Shown here: piece by piece, positions 30,334 through 41,125 of the stretch
Numbering within the stretch: position 1 is the first letter of the stretch
How the letters are laid out: each line of letters starts with the position of its first letter
Source: Methylocystis hirsuta
GTDB lineage: Bacteria > Pseudomonadota > Alphaproteobacteria > Rhizobiales > Beijerinckiaceae
Length of the DNA: 64,000 nt
Assembly (NCBI RefSeq): GCF_003722355.1
Contig: NZ_QWDD01000001.1
Coordinates: forward strand, 1,798,001-1,862,000
Direction of reading: 5' to 3'
Made by a program: the position numbers and the translations under genes
Notes under the pieces: model-generated
What the model saw: the letters and a program-made list of their open reading frames with translations, nothing else
Databases searched by the model: none
Told to the model about the DNA's origin: nothing

Positions 30334-31116
30334 CTACCGCGCGGCCTGGCCGGGGGGCGCGAAGCCAAACTTTATCATGATCGTCTGCGACTGTCCGGTT
30401 TTGAGATAGTCGAGAAAGGTCTTCGCCAGAGCTTTGTCGGCGCCCTGGCGGGTTACGACATAGGCCTGTTCGAGTCGTGAATGCAGCGTCTCAGGGATCA
30501 GAGAATAGCCGCCTCTGTCCGCGACCTGCTTGCTCAACGCAATCGAAAGAGCGGTCAGCGCGACATCGGCGGCGCCGGTCTCGGCGTATTGCGTCGCCTG
30601 AGAGATGTTCTCGCCGAACACAAGCTTGTCCTTCACCTTGTCCCAAAGGCCGGCGGCGCGCAGCACTTGTTCCGCGCATCTGCCGTAAGGCGCATGCGCC
30701 GGATTGGCGATCGCGATCTTGCCGATCTTGGGATCGGCAAGATCCTCCAGGCGCATTTTTGCCGCGTCGCGCGTCGCGCTCCACAAAACGATCCTGCCGA
30801 CCGCGTAGGGCGTCGGCTCGGTCGCCGCGAAGCCGTCCTTGCGCAGCGCGCGCGCATAGGCGATGTCGGCCGAAAAGAAAATGTCGAAAGGCGCGCCCTC
30901 GCGGATCTGCGTCTGCAGCTTGCCGGAAGAGCCGTAAATAACGTCGACCTTGTCGCCCTTATGGGCGGCTTGAAAGTTGGAGACGATTTCCTGCAACGCG
31001 AATTTGAGATCGGACGCCGCCGCGATGGTGATTTCGCTGGCTGTCGCCGCGCGGAGCGGCGCGAGCGTTAAAACGATCAGGCAACAGAAAGCGAGAAATT
31101 CATGCAGTCGGCGCAT
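30334..31116 (-). CDS. modA: Molybdate-binding periplasmic protein ModA
   Basis: Periplasmic solute-binding protein, 260 aa, with a signal peptide (FLAFCCLIVLTLAPLRAATA) followed by the family pattern EITIAAASDLKFALQEI, VIYGSSGKLQTQI, GAPFDIFFSAD, ANPAHAPYGRCAEQVL and GAADVALTALS. The Ser and Asp positions used to hold molybdate are present. It is 105 bases upstream of modB. I found no clear ModE box in the 81 bases between it and trxA. Confidence 0.93.
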   Translation of the reverse strand: MRRLHEFLAFCCLIVLTLAPLRAATASEITIAAASDLKFALQEIVSNFQAAHKGDKVDVIYGSSGKLQTQIREGAPFDIFFSADIAYARALRKDGFAATEPTPYAVGRIVLWSATRDAAKMRLEDLADPKIGKIAIANPAHAPYGRCAEQVLRAAGLWDKVKDKLVFGENISQATQYAETGAADVALTALSIALSKQVADRGGYSLIPETLHSRLEQAYVVTRQGADKALAKTFLDYLKTGQSQTIMIKFGFAPPGQAAR

Positions 31117-31197
31117 CTACGCAGCTCCCGAGGTTTGATGGCTCGAGAGCACGCCTGTTGCGATGCGCCGGCCGCTGGCTCCAACTGCAAGAATCGT

Positions 31198-31518
31198 TCA
31201 AACCGCCGCAGTGATCCACCGCGACAATTCGCCCTTGGGCGCGGCGCCGACCTTTTGCGCGGCGGCCTTGCCGTCCTTGAACAGAATGAGCGTCGGAATC
31301 GATCGGATGCCGAGCTTGCTCGCCACGGCGGGGTTTTCGTCGATGTTGAGCTTGACGACTTTGATCTTGCCCTTCATCTCCGCCGCGATCTCCTCCAGCG
31401 CCGGAGCGATCATGCGGCAGGGACCGCACCATTCCGCCCAAAAATCGACGACAACCGGCTCGGCGGATTTGAGCACCTCCTGTTCGAAAGTGGCGTCGGT
31501 TATTTTTTGCGTGGACAT
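31198..31518 (-). CDS. trxA: Thioredoxin
   Basis: A 106-aa cytosolic thiol-disulfide reductant with the active site WCGPC in [20 protein letters not shown], the cis-Pro in [13 protein letters not shown], and no signal peptide. The ATG at 31516-31518 ([12 protein letters not shown]) gives the standard length. It precedes modA but probably has its own promoter. Confidence 0.95.
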   Translation of the reverse strand: MSTQKITDATFEQEVLKSAEPVVVDFWAEWCGPCRMIAPALEEIAAEMKGKIKVVKLNIDENPAVASKLGIRSIPTLILFKDGKAAAQKVGAAPKGELSRWITAAV

Positions 31519-31671
31519 GGCCGGCCTTTCATTGTCTTTCGCTAGACGTGCGCGGAACGTAGGAAGCGCGTCATCTGCCGTCAAGGCGATGTCCCAAGCA
31601 GCTTCGGTTCAGACTGAGCGGAATCATTCTTCGACGCTTAGCGATTCTTTGAAAGCATGCGTCGCGCGTCG

Positions 31672-31720
31672 ATAAAAACACAAAGAGCGGGAATGGCGTC
31701 CCGCCGCTCCCCGCTCTTTG
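31672..31720 (-). terminator. Rho-independent terminator
   Basis: On the minus strand, CAAAGAGCGGG pairs with CCCGCTCTTTG (31681-31720), followed by TGTTTTTATC. It would end pccB or the small RNA candidate. Confidence 0.75.
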
Positions 31721-31920
31721 GCACCCCGTCCTTAACCGAACTGAAACGCCAAGCTCCGAAGTCTTAAGTCGCTCCGATAGCCCGTTCGCGCCGGCTCATC
31801 TTGCGAGCCTCGGCGAACTGCGTTCTGTTCGGCGTCCTCCCCGACTTGGACCGTAGCTGGGCCTAATTCCTGCGACGCATTCGACGCTTAGGCTTTTACC
31901 CCAACCAACCTGGCGAGCGA
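31672..31920 (-). ncRNA. Candidate structured small RNA upstream of trxA
   Basis: Non-coding stretch with a perfectly nested set of complementary segments on the minus strand: 31855-31862 with 31748-31755 (one mismatch), 31842-31847 with 31766-31771, 31813-31818 with 31784-31789, and 31805-31809 with 31793-31797. They form one long rod with internal loops. The rod is followed by a strong terminator at 31681-31720. A possible promoter, GTGACA-N17-TAGTGT, lies just upstream (about 31925-31953), giving an RNA of about 250 nt. The shape is reminiscent of 6S RNA, but I do not find its conserved bases and cannot assign a family. It could instead be the pccB 3' UTR. Confidence 0.45.
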
Positions 31921-32077
31921 ACACTAGGACAAAACGGGCGGACTGTCACTTCAAAAATGTGCAGTCTGACGAATTTTGTGGTCGGGCGCCGCTGAATTAG
32001 GCTGATCGGCGGACCCCGACGCAATTGGCGCAACGCCATCACGCCGGCGCCGGCGACGCGGGCGCTATTGCGCCGCG

Positions 32078-33613
32078 TCACAGGGGAATGTTGTCGTGCT
32101 TCTTCCAAGGATTCTCCAATTCCTTGTGGCGAAGCAGCGCCAGCGCGCGAGCGATTCGCTTGCGGGTCGAACGCGGCGTAATCACTTCGTCGATATATCC
32201 GCGCTCTGCGGCGACGAATGGCGACAAGAAGCGATCTTCATACTCCTTGGTGCGCTGAGCGATCTTTTCCGGATCGCCGAGATCGGCGCGGAAGATGATT
32301 TCGACTGCGCCCTTTGCGCCCATGACGGCGATCTGCGCCGACGGCCAGGCGTAGTTGACGTCGCCGCGAAGATGTTTCGACGCCATAACGTCATAGGCGC
32401 CGCCAAACGCCTTTCGCGTGATGATGGTCACTTTCGGCACCGTCGCTTCGGCGTATGCGAACAGCAGCTTCGCGCCATGCTTGATCAGGCCGCCGTATTC
32501 TTGCGCCGTCCCAGGCAGGAAACCTGGCACGTCGACAAAGGTGACGATCGGAATGTTGAAGCAGTCGCAAAAACGCACGAAACGCGCGGCCTTCTTGGAG
32601 GCGTCGATATCGAGCACGCCGGCGAGCACGAGAGGCTGATTGGCGACGAAACCGACCGTGCGCCCTTCGATGCGGCCAAAGCCGATCACGATATTGCGAG
32701 CGTGCGCATCTTGTATCTCGAAGAAGTCGGCCTCGTCGACGATCTTATGGATGAGCTCCTTGATGTCGTACGGCTTGTTCGGATTGTCCGGAACAATCGT
32801 GTCGAGCGATTCGTCGAGCCGGTCCACCTCGTCGAAAGCAGCCCATTCCGGCGGCTCTTCCTGGTTGGAGGAGGGCAGGAAATCAATCAGCCTGCGCATC
32901 TGCAGGAGCGCTTCGACGTCGTTGTCGTATGCGCGATCGGCGATCGAGCTTTTCGTTGTATGCACCGAAGCGCCGCCGAGCTCTTCCGCCGTGACCGTCT
33001 CGTTTGTCACCGTCTTCACGACATCGGGCCCGGTCACGAACATATAGCTCGTGTCGCGCACCATGAAGATGAAGTCCGTCATCGCCGGCGAGTAGACGTC
33101 GCCGCCGGCGCAAGGGCCCATGATCACCGAGATTTGCGGAATGACGCCAGAGGCCATGACATTGCGCTGGAAGACTTCGCCATAGCCGCCGAGCGCCGCG
33201 ACGCCTTCCTGAATGCGCGCGCCGCCAGCGTCGAACAGGCCGATGATAGGCGCGCGATTTTTCAGCGCCATGTCCTGCAGCTTGGTGATCTTTTGCGCGT
33301 GAGTCTCGGAAAGCGAGCCGCCGAAGACGGTGAAGTCCTTGGCGAAGACGAAGACGGCGCGGCCGTTGACCGTTCCCCAACCGGTGACGACGCCGTCGCC
33401 CGAGATTTTCTCGCCCTGATCCATGCCGAAATCGGTGCAGCGGTGGGCGACGAACATGTCGAATTCTTCGAACGAGCCGTGATCGAGCAGCAGTTCGATT
33501 CGCTCGCGCGCCGTGAGCTTGCCGCGGGCGTGCTGCGCTTCGATCCGCTTTTGGCCGCCGCCCAGTCGGGCGGACGCGCGCCGCCGTTCAAGCCCGTCGA
33601 GAATATGTTTCAT
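32078..33613 (-). CDS. pccB: Propionyl-CoA carboxylase beta subunit (carboxyltransferase)
   Basis: Carboxyltransferase subunit, 511 aa, which moves CO2 from biotin to propionyl-CoA to give methylmalonyl-CoA. Hallmarks: [20 protein letters not shown], the acyl-CoA oxyanion region [19 protein letters not shown] and [16 protein letters not shown], and the biotin-side [17 protein letters not shown] and [14 protein letters not shown]. The C-terminal KKHDNIPL is typical of PccB. The alpha subunit is not in the window. It feeds the methylmalonyl-CoA mutase whose small subunit is at 52929-54794, a route used with the ethylmalonyl-CoA pathway in serine-cycle methylotrophs. Confidence 0.93.
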   Translation of the reverse strand: MKHILDGLERRRASARLGGGQKRIEAQHARGKLTARERIELLLDHGSFEEFDMFVAHRCTDFGMDQGEKISGDGVVTGWGTVNGRAVFVFAKDFTVFGGSLSETHAQKITKLQDMALKNRAPIIGLFDAGGARIQEGVAALGGYGEVFQRNVMASGVIPQISVIMGPCAGGDVYSPAMTDFIFMVRDTSYMFVTGPDVVKTVTNETVTAEELGGASVHTTKSSIADRAYDNDVEALLQMRRLIDFLPSSNQEEPPEWAAFDEVDRLDESLDTIVPDNPNKPYDIKELIHKIVDEADFFEIQDAHARNIVIGFGRIEGRTVGFVANQPLVLAGVLDIDASKKAARFVRFCDCFNIPIVTFVDVPGFLPGTAQEYGGLIKHGAKLLFAYAEATVPKVTIITRKAFGGAYDVMASKHLRGDVNYAWPSAQIAVMGAKGAVEIIFRADLGDPEKIAQRTKEYEDRFLSPFVAAERGYIDEVITPRSTRKRIARALALLRHKELENPWKKHDNIPL

Positions 33614-33653
33614 GTGCTGCCCTGGTTGCTGATATGCGTGTCATCCGGCGCGT

Positions 33654-34322
33654 CTAGAGCTTGCGCGACCCAAGCCGCCAACGGGCAATGTCGGCGCCGG
33701 TCAGCATGTAAAGCTTATCGGGCGACGTCTGCTCGGCAAGCTTCACGAGTTCGGTGCTCACGCCCATCATCGCCGCGTAGCGGGAAAGCGTTTGGAGCAT
33801 GCCGCCATCGTCATAATTGCGCTCGCGCACGAGTCCCCCCTCGGCGATGTCGAAACTCGTCGAATAATTGAACATGCGGTGGATGCCGACGCTACTCTGC
33901 GGCGGGATCACGCGCTTCCTGCCGCCCATCAATGCGTAGACGCACGCCGAATAGCAGCGGCCCGATACGAGCGCCATTGTACGAGATTGATCCGCCGCGG
34001 GACGGGCGACGATCACCGCCATCCCGAGCTTGCGGAAGGCCTGTCCGAGCTCCATCGAGGCGACGACCTTTCCGCCAGGCGAGTCGAGCAGCACAATTCC
34101 GTGCAGATTGCCGCCGCGCGCATTTTCGCGCACGAAGGCGACGAAGGCGTCGGGCGTCTCTAAGCTCATTTCGCCTTGCGCCGCGATCACTTGTGGGCAA
34201 TTTGCGCGGCAGCCGTCGGAATTCACGCCGACGATGCGAAAGCTCATCTCTTCGGCTTGCGCGAAAATGGGGGCGAATGCGGCGACGCAGAGCGCAAAGA
34301 GGACGGTCTTGATCAATCTCAT
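33654..34322 (-). CDS. Exported ClpP/crotonase-fold protease-like protein
   Basis: A 222-aa protein with a signal peptide (LIKTVLFALCVAAFAPIFAQA). The mature part looks like a ClpP-type serine protease fold: LHGIVLLDSPGGKVVASMEL (oxyanion glycine pair), then a candidate nucleophile in SGRCYSACVYALMGG and a candidate His in SSVGIHRMF. An N-terminal pair CRANC may form a disulfide. Similar periplasmic ClpP-like proteins occur in Rhizobiales without known function. It is 40 bases upstream of pccB, but a metabolic link is doubtful. Confidence 0.72.
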   Translation of the reverse strand: MRLIKTVLFALCVAAFAPIFAQAEEMSFRIVGVNSDGCRANCPQVIAAQGEMSLETPDAFVAFVRENARGGNLHGIVLLDSPGGKVVASMELGQAFRKLGMAVIVARPAADQSRTMALVSGRCYSACVYALMGGRKRVIPPQSSVGIHRMFNYSTSFDIAEGGLVRERNYDDGGMLQTLSRYAAMMGVSTELVKLAEQTSPDKLYMLTGADIARWRLGSRKL

Positions 34323-34418
34323 CCGGGCGGCCTTCCTAGTCCCAACAAGCTAAAGCGAAATCCTGGGCTTTGGAACACCAATTCCCGCAGCGAGCCCGCG
34401 CCGCCTCGAGGGCGCCAT

Positions 34419-34494
34419 TGGTGGGCGGTGACGGTCTCGAACCGCCGACCCTCTCGGTGTAAACGAGATGCTCTACCAACTGAGCTAACCGCCC
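34419..34494 (-). tRNA. tRNA-Val (anticodon TAC)
   Basis: Minus-strand cloverleaf of 76 nt including an encoded CCA. Acceptor stem GGGCGGT/ACCGCCC, D arm AGCTCAGTTGGTAGAGC, anticodon stem-loop CTCGTTTACACCGAG with TAC, and T arm with GGTTCGAGACC. TAC reads GUA and other valine codons. Confidence 0.96.
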
Positions 34495-34552
34495 CGACAC
34501 GATGCGCGCCCGCCGGGTTTTAAGGGCGGGTGCGGCGCGAGGCAAGCCGGCT

Positions 34553-34585
34553 CAAAACTACGGCCGCCGGGGCTCCGACGGCCGT
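34553..34585 (-). terminator. Terminator of the HU gene
   Basis: On the minus strand, ACGGCC and GGCCGT close a GC-rich hairpin (34560-34585), followed by TAGTTTT. It lies 50 bases after the HU stop. Confidence 0.45.
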
Positions 34586-34635
34586 CGTGCGTAGTATCGA
34601 AAAACGCCTGCGACGCCAGCGCCTCCCGCGCCCAG

Positions 34636-34917
34636 TTACTTGGCTTTGTTGAGCGCGGTCTTCAGCGTCGCGCCGGGCTTGAAGCGGGCGCTCTTGGAGG
34701 CGGCAATCTTGATTTCTTCGCCGGTCGCCGGGTTGCGTCCTTTGCCGGCGGCGCGCTTCTTGACCGAAAACGTGCCGAAGCCGACGAGGCGAACTTCGTC
34801 GCCCTTCTTGAGGGCCTTCGTGATGCCGTCGATGACGGCGTCGATGGCGGCGGCCGCCGCCGCTTTCGAGCTGTCCGTCTCGCTCGCGACGTGCTCGACG
34901 AGTTCCAGTTTGTTCAT
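34636..34917 (-). CDS. hup: DNA-binding protein HU
   Basis: A 93-aa nucleoid protein that bends DNA. It starts MNKLELVEHVASETDSSKAA, has the HU signature GFGTFSVKKRAAGKGRNPAT on the DNA-binding arms, and ends FKPGATLKTALNKAK. The true start is the ATG at 34915-34917 with AAGGAG-like sequence upstream; the frame is open well beyond it. The order lon-hup with a tRNA next is common in alphaproteobacteria. Confidence 0.95.
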   Translation of the reverse strand: MNKLELVEHVASETDSSKAAAAAAIDAVIDGITKALKKGDEVRLVGFGTFSVKKRAAGKGRNPATGEEIKIAASKSARFKPGATLKTALNKAK

Positions 34918-35146
34918 GGCTTTTTCCTTCTCCTTCACTGCGAGCCGCCCGGCGTAAGAATGCGCGACCTCGAATCGGCGTTGCGCAGCGATGGCGAGTG
35001 TTGGTCGCGAATCGCAGGAAAAGCAAGGGTTAGCGGCCGTCAAAGGCGCAGAACCGCTGGTTTTCCGGGGGAAATGGCGGCTCGGCGGCGAAATGTTCAT
35101 GCAATCTGGGGGCTGCAGCGCGCATCTTAGCAGCCGCCCAAAGGGA

Positions 35147-35178
35147 AAGAGCCCCGCTCTGGGAGGAGCGGGGCTCTT
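35147..35178 (-). terminator. Terminator of lon
   Basis: Perfect 13-bp stem, AAGAGCCCCGCTC / GAGCGGGGCTCTT with a short loop, followed on the minus strand by TCCCTTT. It lies 22 bases after the lon stop. Confidence 0.8.
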
Positions 35179-35199
35179 GAGGTGTTGGAGGCTCTGCGA

Positions 35200-37623
<2,424 letters not shown>

Positions 37624-37770
37624 TCTTTTTGTCCTGTCCTTGACGCGTCCCGCTAAAGCGGCGGCGCGAGTCCGCAGGGCGACTTTGGCTTTAGGCCGCG
37701 ATACGGTCGCCCGCCGATTTCGCGCCAGTTAAAGACCGCCGGCGGATGCGCCCGACGGCCTCGTTAACGC

Positions 37771-37798
37771 AAATGGTTACGCGAATAATCGATTCAAG
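37771..37798 (-). promoter_or_regulatory. Candidate sigma-32 (RpoH) promoter of lon
   Basis: Minus strand reads CTTGAAT, 13 bases, then AACCATTT, close to the RpoH consensus CTTGAAA-N14-CCCCATNT. It lies about 150 bases before the lon start, in the only intergenic space upstream. Heat induction of lon is well known. Confidence 0.5.
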
Positions 37799-37858
37799 AC
37801 GCTGCGGCGCCCAAGCTTAAACCCGCGTGCGTCGCCGTCGCCACATCGTCTTCGCGCG

Positions 37859-39124
37859 TCAGGCGCTCGCGCCGCTTTTTTCGCTGCGTTCGGAGTAAAT
37901 ATAGAGCGGCCGGGCTTTGCCCTCGACGACTTCCGGTCCGATCACAACCTGCTCGACGCCCTCCAATCCTGGCAGATCGAACATCGTGTCTAGCAAGATT
38001 CCTTCCATGATCGAGCGCAGGCCGCGGGCGCCGGTGCGCCGTTCGATCGCCTTGCGCGCGACGGACGACAGCGCGTCGTCCTGGAAGGTGAGCTCGACGT
38101 TTTCCATCTCGAAAAGCCGCTGATACTGCTTGACCAGCGCGTTCTTAGGCTCGGTCAGGATCCGCTTGAGGGCGTCCTCGTCAAGATCCTCGAGCGTCGC
38201 AATGACCGGGAGGCGGCCGACGAATTCGGGGATGAGCCCAAATTTCAGCAGGTCTTCCGGCTGCACTTGCCTAAAAATGTCGCCGGTGCGCCGTTCGTCG
38301 GGCGACTGCACGGTGGCGGCGAAGCCGATCGACGTGTTGCGCCCGCGGGCGGAGATGATCTTTTCGAGCCCCGCAAAAGCGCCGCCACAGATGAACAGGA
38401 TGTTCGTCGTGTCGACCTGCAGGAACTCCTGCTGGGGATGCTTGCGGCCGCCTTGCGGCGGCACGGAGGCGACGGTGCCCTCCATGATCTTCAAGAGCGC
38501 CTGCTGCACGCCTTCGCCCGAAACGTCGCGGGTGATCGAAGGATTGTCGGACTTGCGCGAAATCTTGTCGATTTCGTCGACATAGACGATGCCGCGCTGG
38601 GCGCGCTCGACATTGTAGTCCGACGCCTGCAGAAGCTTGAGGATGATATTTTCGACGTCCTCGCCGACGTAGCCCGCCTCGGTCAGGGTCGTGGCGTCGG
38701 CCATGGTGAACGGAACATCCAGGATGCGCGCCAGAGTCTGGGCCAGCATGGTCTTGCCGACGCCGGTCGGTCCGATCAGCAGAATGTTGGACTTTGCCAG
38801 CTCCACGTCGCCATGCTTGGTGGCGTGGTTGAGGCGCTTGTAATGGTTGTGGACCGCCACCGAGAGAACGCGCTTGGCCTGGGACTGGCCGATGACATAG
38901 TCGTCCAGAACCTTACAAATCTCTCGCGGGGTCGGAATGCCGTCGCGCTGCTTGACCAGCGAGGACTTGTTCTCCTCGCGGATGATGTCCATGCACAATT
39001 CGACGCATTCATCGCAGATGAACACCGTCGGTCCGGCGATGAGCTTACGCACCTCGTGCTGGCTCTTGCCGCAAAAGGAGCAGTAAAGCGTGTTCTTGGA
39101 ATCGCCGCCGCCGACCTTGCTCAT
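37859..39124 (-). CDS. clpX: ATP-dependent Clp protease ATP-binding subunit ClpX
   Basis: A 421-aa AAA+ unfoldase that feeds substrates to ClpP. The N-terminal zinc-binding domain has [11 protein letters not shown] and CDECVELC; Walker A is [15 protein letters not shown], Walker [11 protein letters not shown], and the pore loop GYVGEDVE; the ClpP-docking loop is in IGFAAT. The ribosome-binding site AGGAGAG precedes the ATG. clpP, usually just upstream, is absent here; PPi-PFK is there instead. Confidence 0.96.
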   Translation of the reverse strand: MSKVGGGDSKNTLYCSFCGKSQHEVRKLIAGPTVFICDECVELCMDIIREENKSSLVKQRDGIPTPREICKVLDDYVIGQSQAKRVLSVAVHNHYKRLNHATKHGDVELAKSNILLIGPTGVGKTMLAQTLARILDVPFTMADATTLTEAGYVGEDVENIILKLLQASDYNVERAQRGIVYVDEIDKISRKSDNPSITRDVSGEGVQQALLKIMEGTVASVPPQGGRKHPQQEFLQVDTTNILFICGGAFAGLEKIISARGRNTSIGFAATVQSPDERRTGDIFRQVQPEDLLKFGLIPEFVGRLPVIATLEDLDEDALKRILTEPKNALVKQYQRLFEMENVELTFQDDALSSVARKAIERRTGARGLRSIMEGILLDTMFDLPGLEGVEQVVIGPEVVEGKARPLYIYSERSEKSGASA

Positions 39125-39277
39125 ATTGCTCTCCTATCGGGCCGGACTGCCGGGCGAATCGGCCCGAACACCTGTGTTACCGGCGCCAGACTAACAAAAA
39201 GTGGAAGCGGCTGGCGTGCCCGTTTCCCCATCCAGTTTCGGTCGTCAGCGACGAGCGCCCGAGAACCATGACTAGTG

Positions 39278-39307
39278 AGTGTATTTTACACGACGGCCAA
39301 ATTGCAA
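39278..39307 (-). promoter_or_regulatory. Candidate sigma-70 promoter of clpX
   Basis: Minus strand TTGCAA (39302-39307), 18-base spacer, TACACT (39278-39283), about 150 bases before the clpX start. The pair is plausible but not perfect. Confidence 0.4.
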
Positions 39308-39357
39308 CCTTCGCTGGAAACTCTGTTGAAGCAAGAAAGGCGCCCTCGCCGGACGGC

Positions 39358-40578
39358 TCAGGCGGTCAGGATCTTGGGTACCCGATTGAGCCGTAAGCGA
39401 TAGGCGTCCGGCATGCCGCTTCCAAGCAAGGGGCGGAGATACATCCGGAAGGCGTCGGTGACGTCCGTGCCGCAGGGGCTAATGTATTCGTCCGGCATGA
39501 CTTTTGTCTTCGCGGCGATCTCTTCAAGCGGCGTCAACCGATAGTCGACCGAATAAAAGCCGGTCCGGTGAATCGTCACCGAGCCGTCGCGGTCGCCCCA
39601 AATGGCGTATTGCACGGCCTTTTCGCCGACCTCGCGCGCCTCGCGCTGGTCGACGTCGGAAACGCAGCCGACGAAGCTCCTCTGCACATAGCCGAATGTG
39701 TCGGCCCGCACCCGCTTGAATCCGAGCCGGTCCTTCACCAGGCGGGTGAGTTCGTCGGCCAGCGCGCCGCCGCCCAGATGGACATTGCCGTGATCGTCGC
39801 GCTCCACCGCCTTGGCCAGCTTTTCGGCGATGGGGGTGTGGTTTTCGTCGCAGACGCCTTCGGACACGGCAACGACGCAGCGGCCGTATTTCGCCATCGT
39901 CGCCTTAACGTCGGCGAGGAATTTGTCGACGATGAAGGCGCGCTCAGGGATATAGATGAGATGCGGGCCGTCGTCGGGGAATTTCTTGCCGAGCGCCGAG
40001 GCGGCGGTCAGAAAGCCCGCATGCCGGCCCATGACGATCGCAATATACACCCCGGGGAGCGCCCAATTGTCGAGATTGGCGCCGGCGAACGCCTGCGCCA
40101 CCCAGCGCGCCGCCGAGGGGAAGCCCGGCGTGTGGTCGTTGACCATCAGATCGTTGTCGATGGTTTTTGGAATGTGAACCGTCCGCAGCGGATAGCCGGC
40201 GCTTTGGGCCTCCTGCGAGACGATGCGCACCGTGTCCGAGGAATCATTGCCGCCGATATAGAAGAAGCAGCCGATCCCATGGGCGCGCAGGACGCGGAAG
40301 ATTTCCCGACAATATTTGAGGTCCGGCTTGTCGCGCGTCGAGCCGAGCGCCGAAGACGGGGTGCAGGCGACGAGCTCCAGATTATGGGTCGTCTCCTGGG
40401 TGAGGTCGACGAAATCCTCGTTGACGATGCCGCGAACGCCGTGGAAGGCGCCATAAACCCGCTCGACCTCGCGAAATTTGCGGGACTCCAGCACGGCCCC
40501 GACGAGCGACTGATTGATGACGGCGGTGGGGCCGCCGCCCTGAGCGACGAGCACTTTAGAAAAATCAATCGCGGTCAC
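39358..40578 (-). CDS. pfp: Pyrophosphate-dependent 6-phosphofructokinase
   Basis: A 406-aa phosphofructokinase that interconverts fructose 6-phosphate and fructose 1,6-bisphosphate with pyrophosphate. The motif GGNDSSDT carries Asp where ATP-dependent enzymes have Gly, the standard mark for PPi use, and PKTIDNDL supplies the catalytic Asp; substrate loop VMGRHAGFL. PPi-PFKs of this type are known from methanotrophs and replace ATP-PFK. The start is GTG at 40576-40578 with CAGGAG upstream. It precedes clpX but probably forms a separate transcript. Confidence 0.92.
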   Translation of the reverse strand: MTAIDFSKVLVAQGGGPTAVINQSLVGAVLESRKFREVERVYGAFHGVRGIVNEDFVDLTQETTHNLELVACTPSSALGSTRDKPDLKYCREIFRVLRAHGIGCFFYIGGNDSSDTVRIVSQEAQSAGYPLRTVHIPKTIDNDLMVNDHTPGFPSAARWVAQAFAGANLDNWALPGVYIAIVMGRHAGFLTAASALGKKFPDDGPHLIYIPERAFIVDKFLADVKATMAKYGRCVVAVSEGVCDENHTPIAEKLAKAVERDDHGNVHLGGGALADELTRLVKDRLGFKRVRADTFGYVQRSFVGCVSDVDQREAREVGEKAVQYAIWGDRDGSVTIHRTGFYSVDYRLTPLEEIAAKTKVMPDEYISPCGTDVTDAFRMYLRPLLGSGMPDAYRLRLNRVPKILTA

Positions 40579-40659
40579 GACAAGCTCCTGGAAACCCGCG
40601 GCGGCCGCTTTCCCGCGAACGCGGGACAGCGGCGCTTCAACCGCGCTGCGCTTATATTC

Positions 40660-41118
40660 TCAGGCGCCAGGCGGTTCAAATCGATCCGACCGCTCATCCG
40701 AGGATTTGCGCGCGCAGACCTTGGCGAAGAGTCCATCGTAATAGGGCGGCGCCGGCGACCATTCGTCTTTCGGCGGATATGGCTTGGTGATCTTTCCTTG
40801 CCCCATTTGGCCCTGCCGCCAGCCGCCGCCCTCGGACCTGTATTTCCGATTGGCGCAATCGAGCGACACTTTCTCGATTTCCGACAGCCCCTTTTCGGCA
40901 AGGCCGAATGCGGCGGCTTTTGGCGAGGCGGCGTTGTAATCCGTCAGCGCGTCGAGCGTGACGATTCCGTCGGGCGACGTCCGACGCGAGCCGGGGTCCA
41001 TATAGACGGTCGAGAAATCGTCCTTGGAGACCTCCACCCATTCGACGCGGGCCGATGCGGAAGACGCCAGCGTCGACAGGAGAGCCGAGACGCTGATCTT
41101 CCACATCGCCGTCCGCAT
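40660..41118 (-). CDS. Secreted Adhesin_E-like (surface-adhesin protein E) domain protein
   Basis: A 152-aa exported protein. The ATG at 41116-41118 gives a signal peptide (ISVSALLSTLASSASA). The mature part has WVEVSKDDFSTVYMDPGSRR, LDALTDYN and EKVSLDCANRKYRS, the pattern of the small proteobacterial surface-adhesin E family of unknown role. It starts 7 bases after the secA stop and is probably read through from secA. The C-terminus is Pro-rich, with a second Cys (KVCARK). Confidence 0.65.
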   Translation of the reverse strand: MRTAMWKISVSALLSTLASSASARVEWVEVSKDDFSTVYMDPGSRRTSPDGIVTLDALTDYNAASPKAAAFGLAEKGLSEIEKVSLDCANRKYRSEGGGWRQGQMGQGKITKPYPPKDEWSPAPPYYDGLFAKVCARKSSDERSDRFEPPGA

Positions 41119-41125
41119 CCCCGGC

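Noticed and set aside
31672..31920. tmRNA, RNase P RNA or SRP RNA at this structured locus
   Set aside because: None of the invariant sequences of those RNAs is present on either strand; left as an unassigned candidate.
32096..33871. 591-codon plus-strand frame opposite pccB
   Set aside because: Antisense to pccB, with no domain-like sequence.
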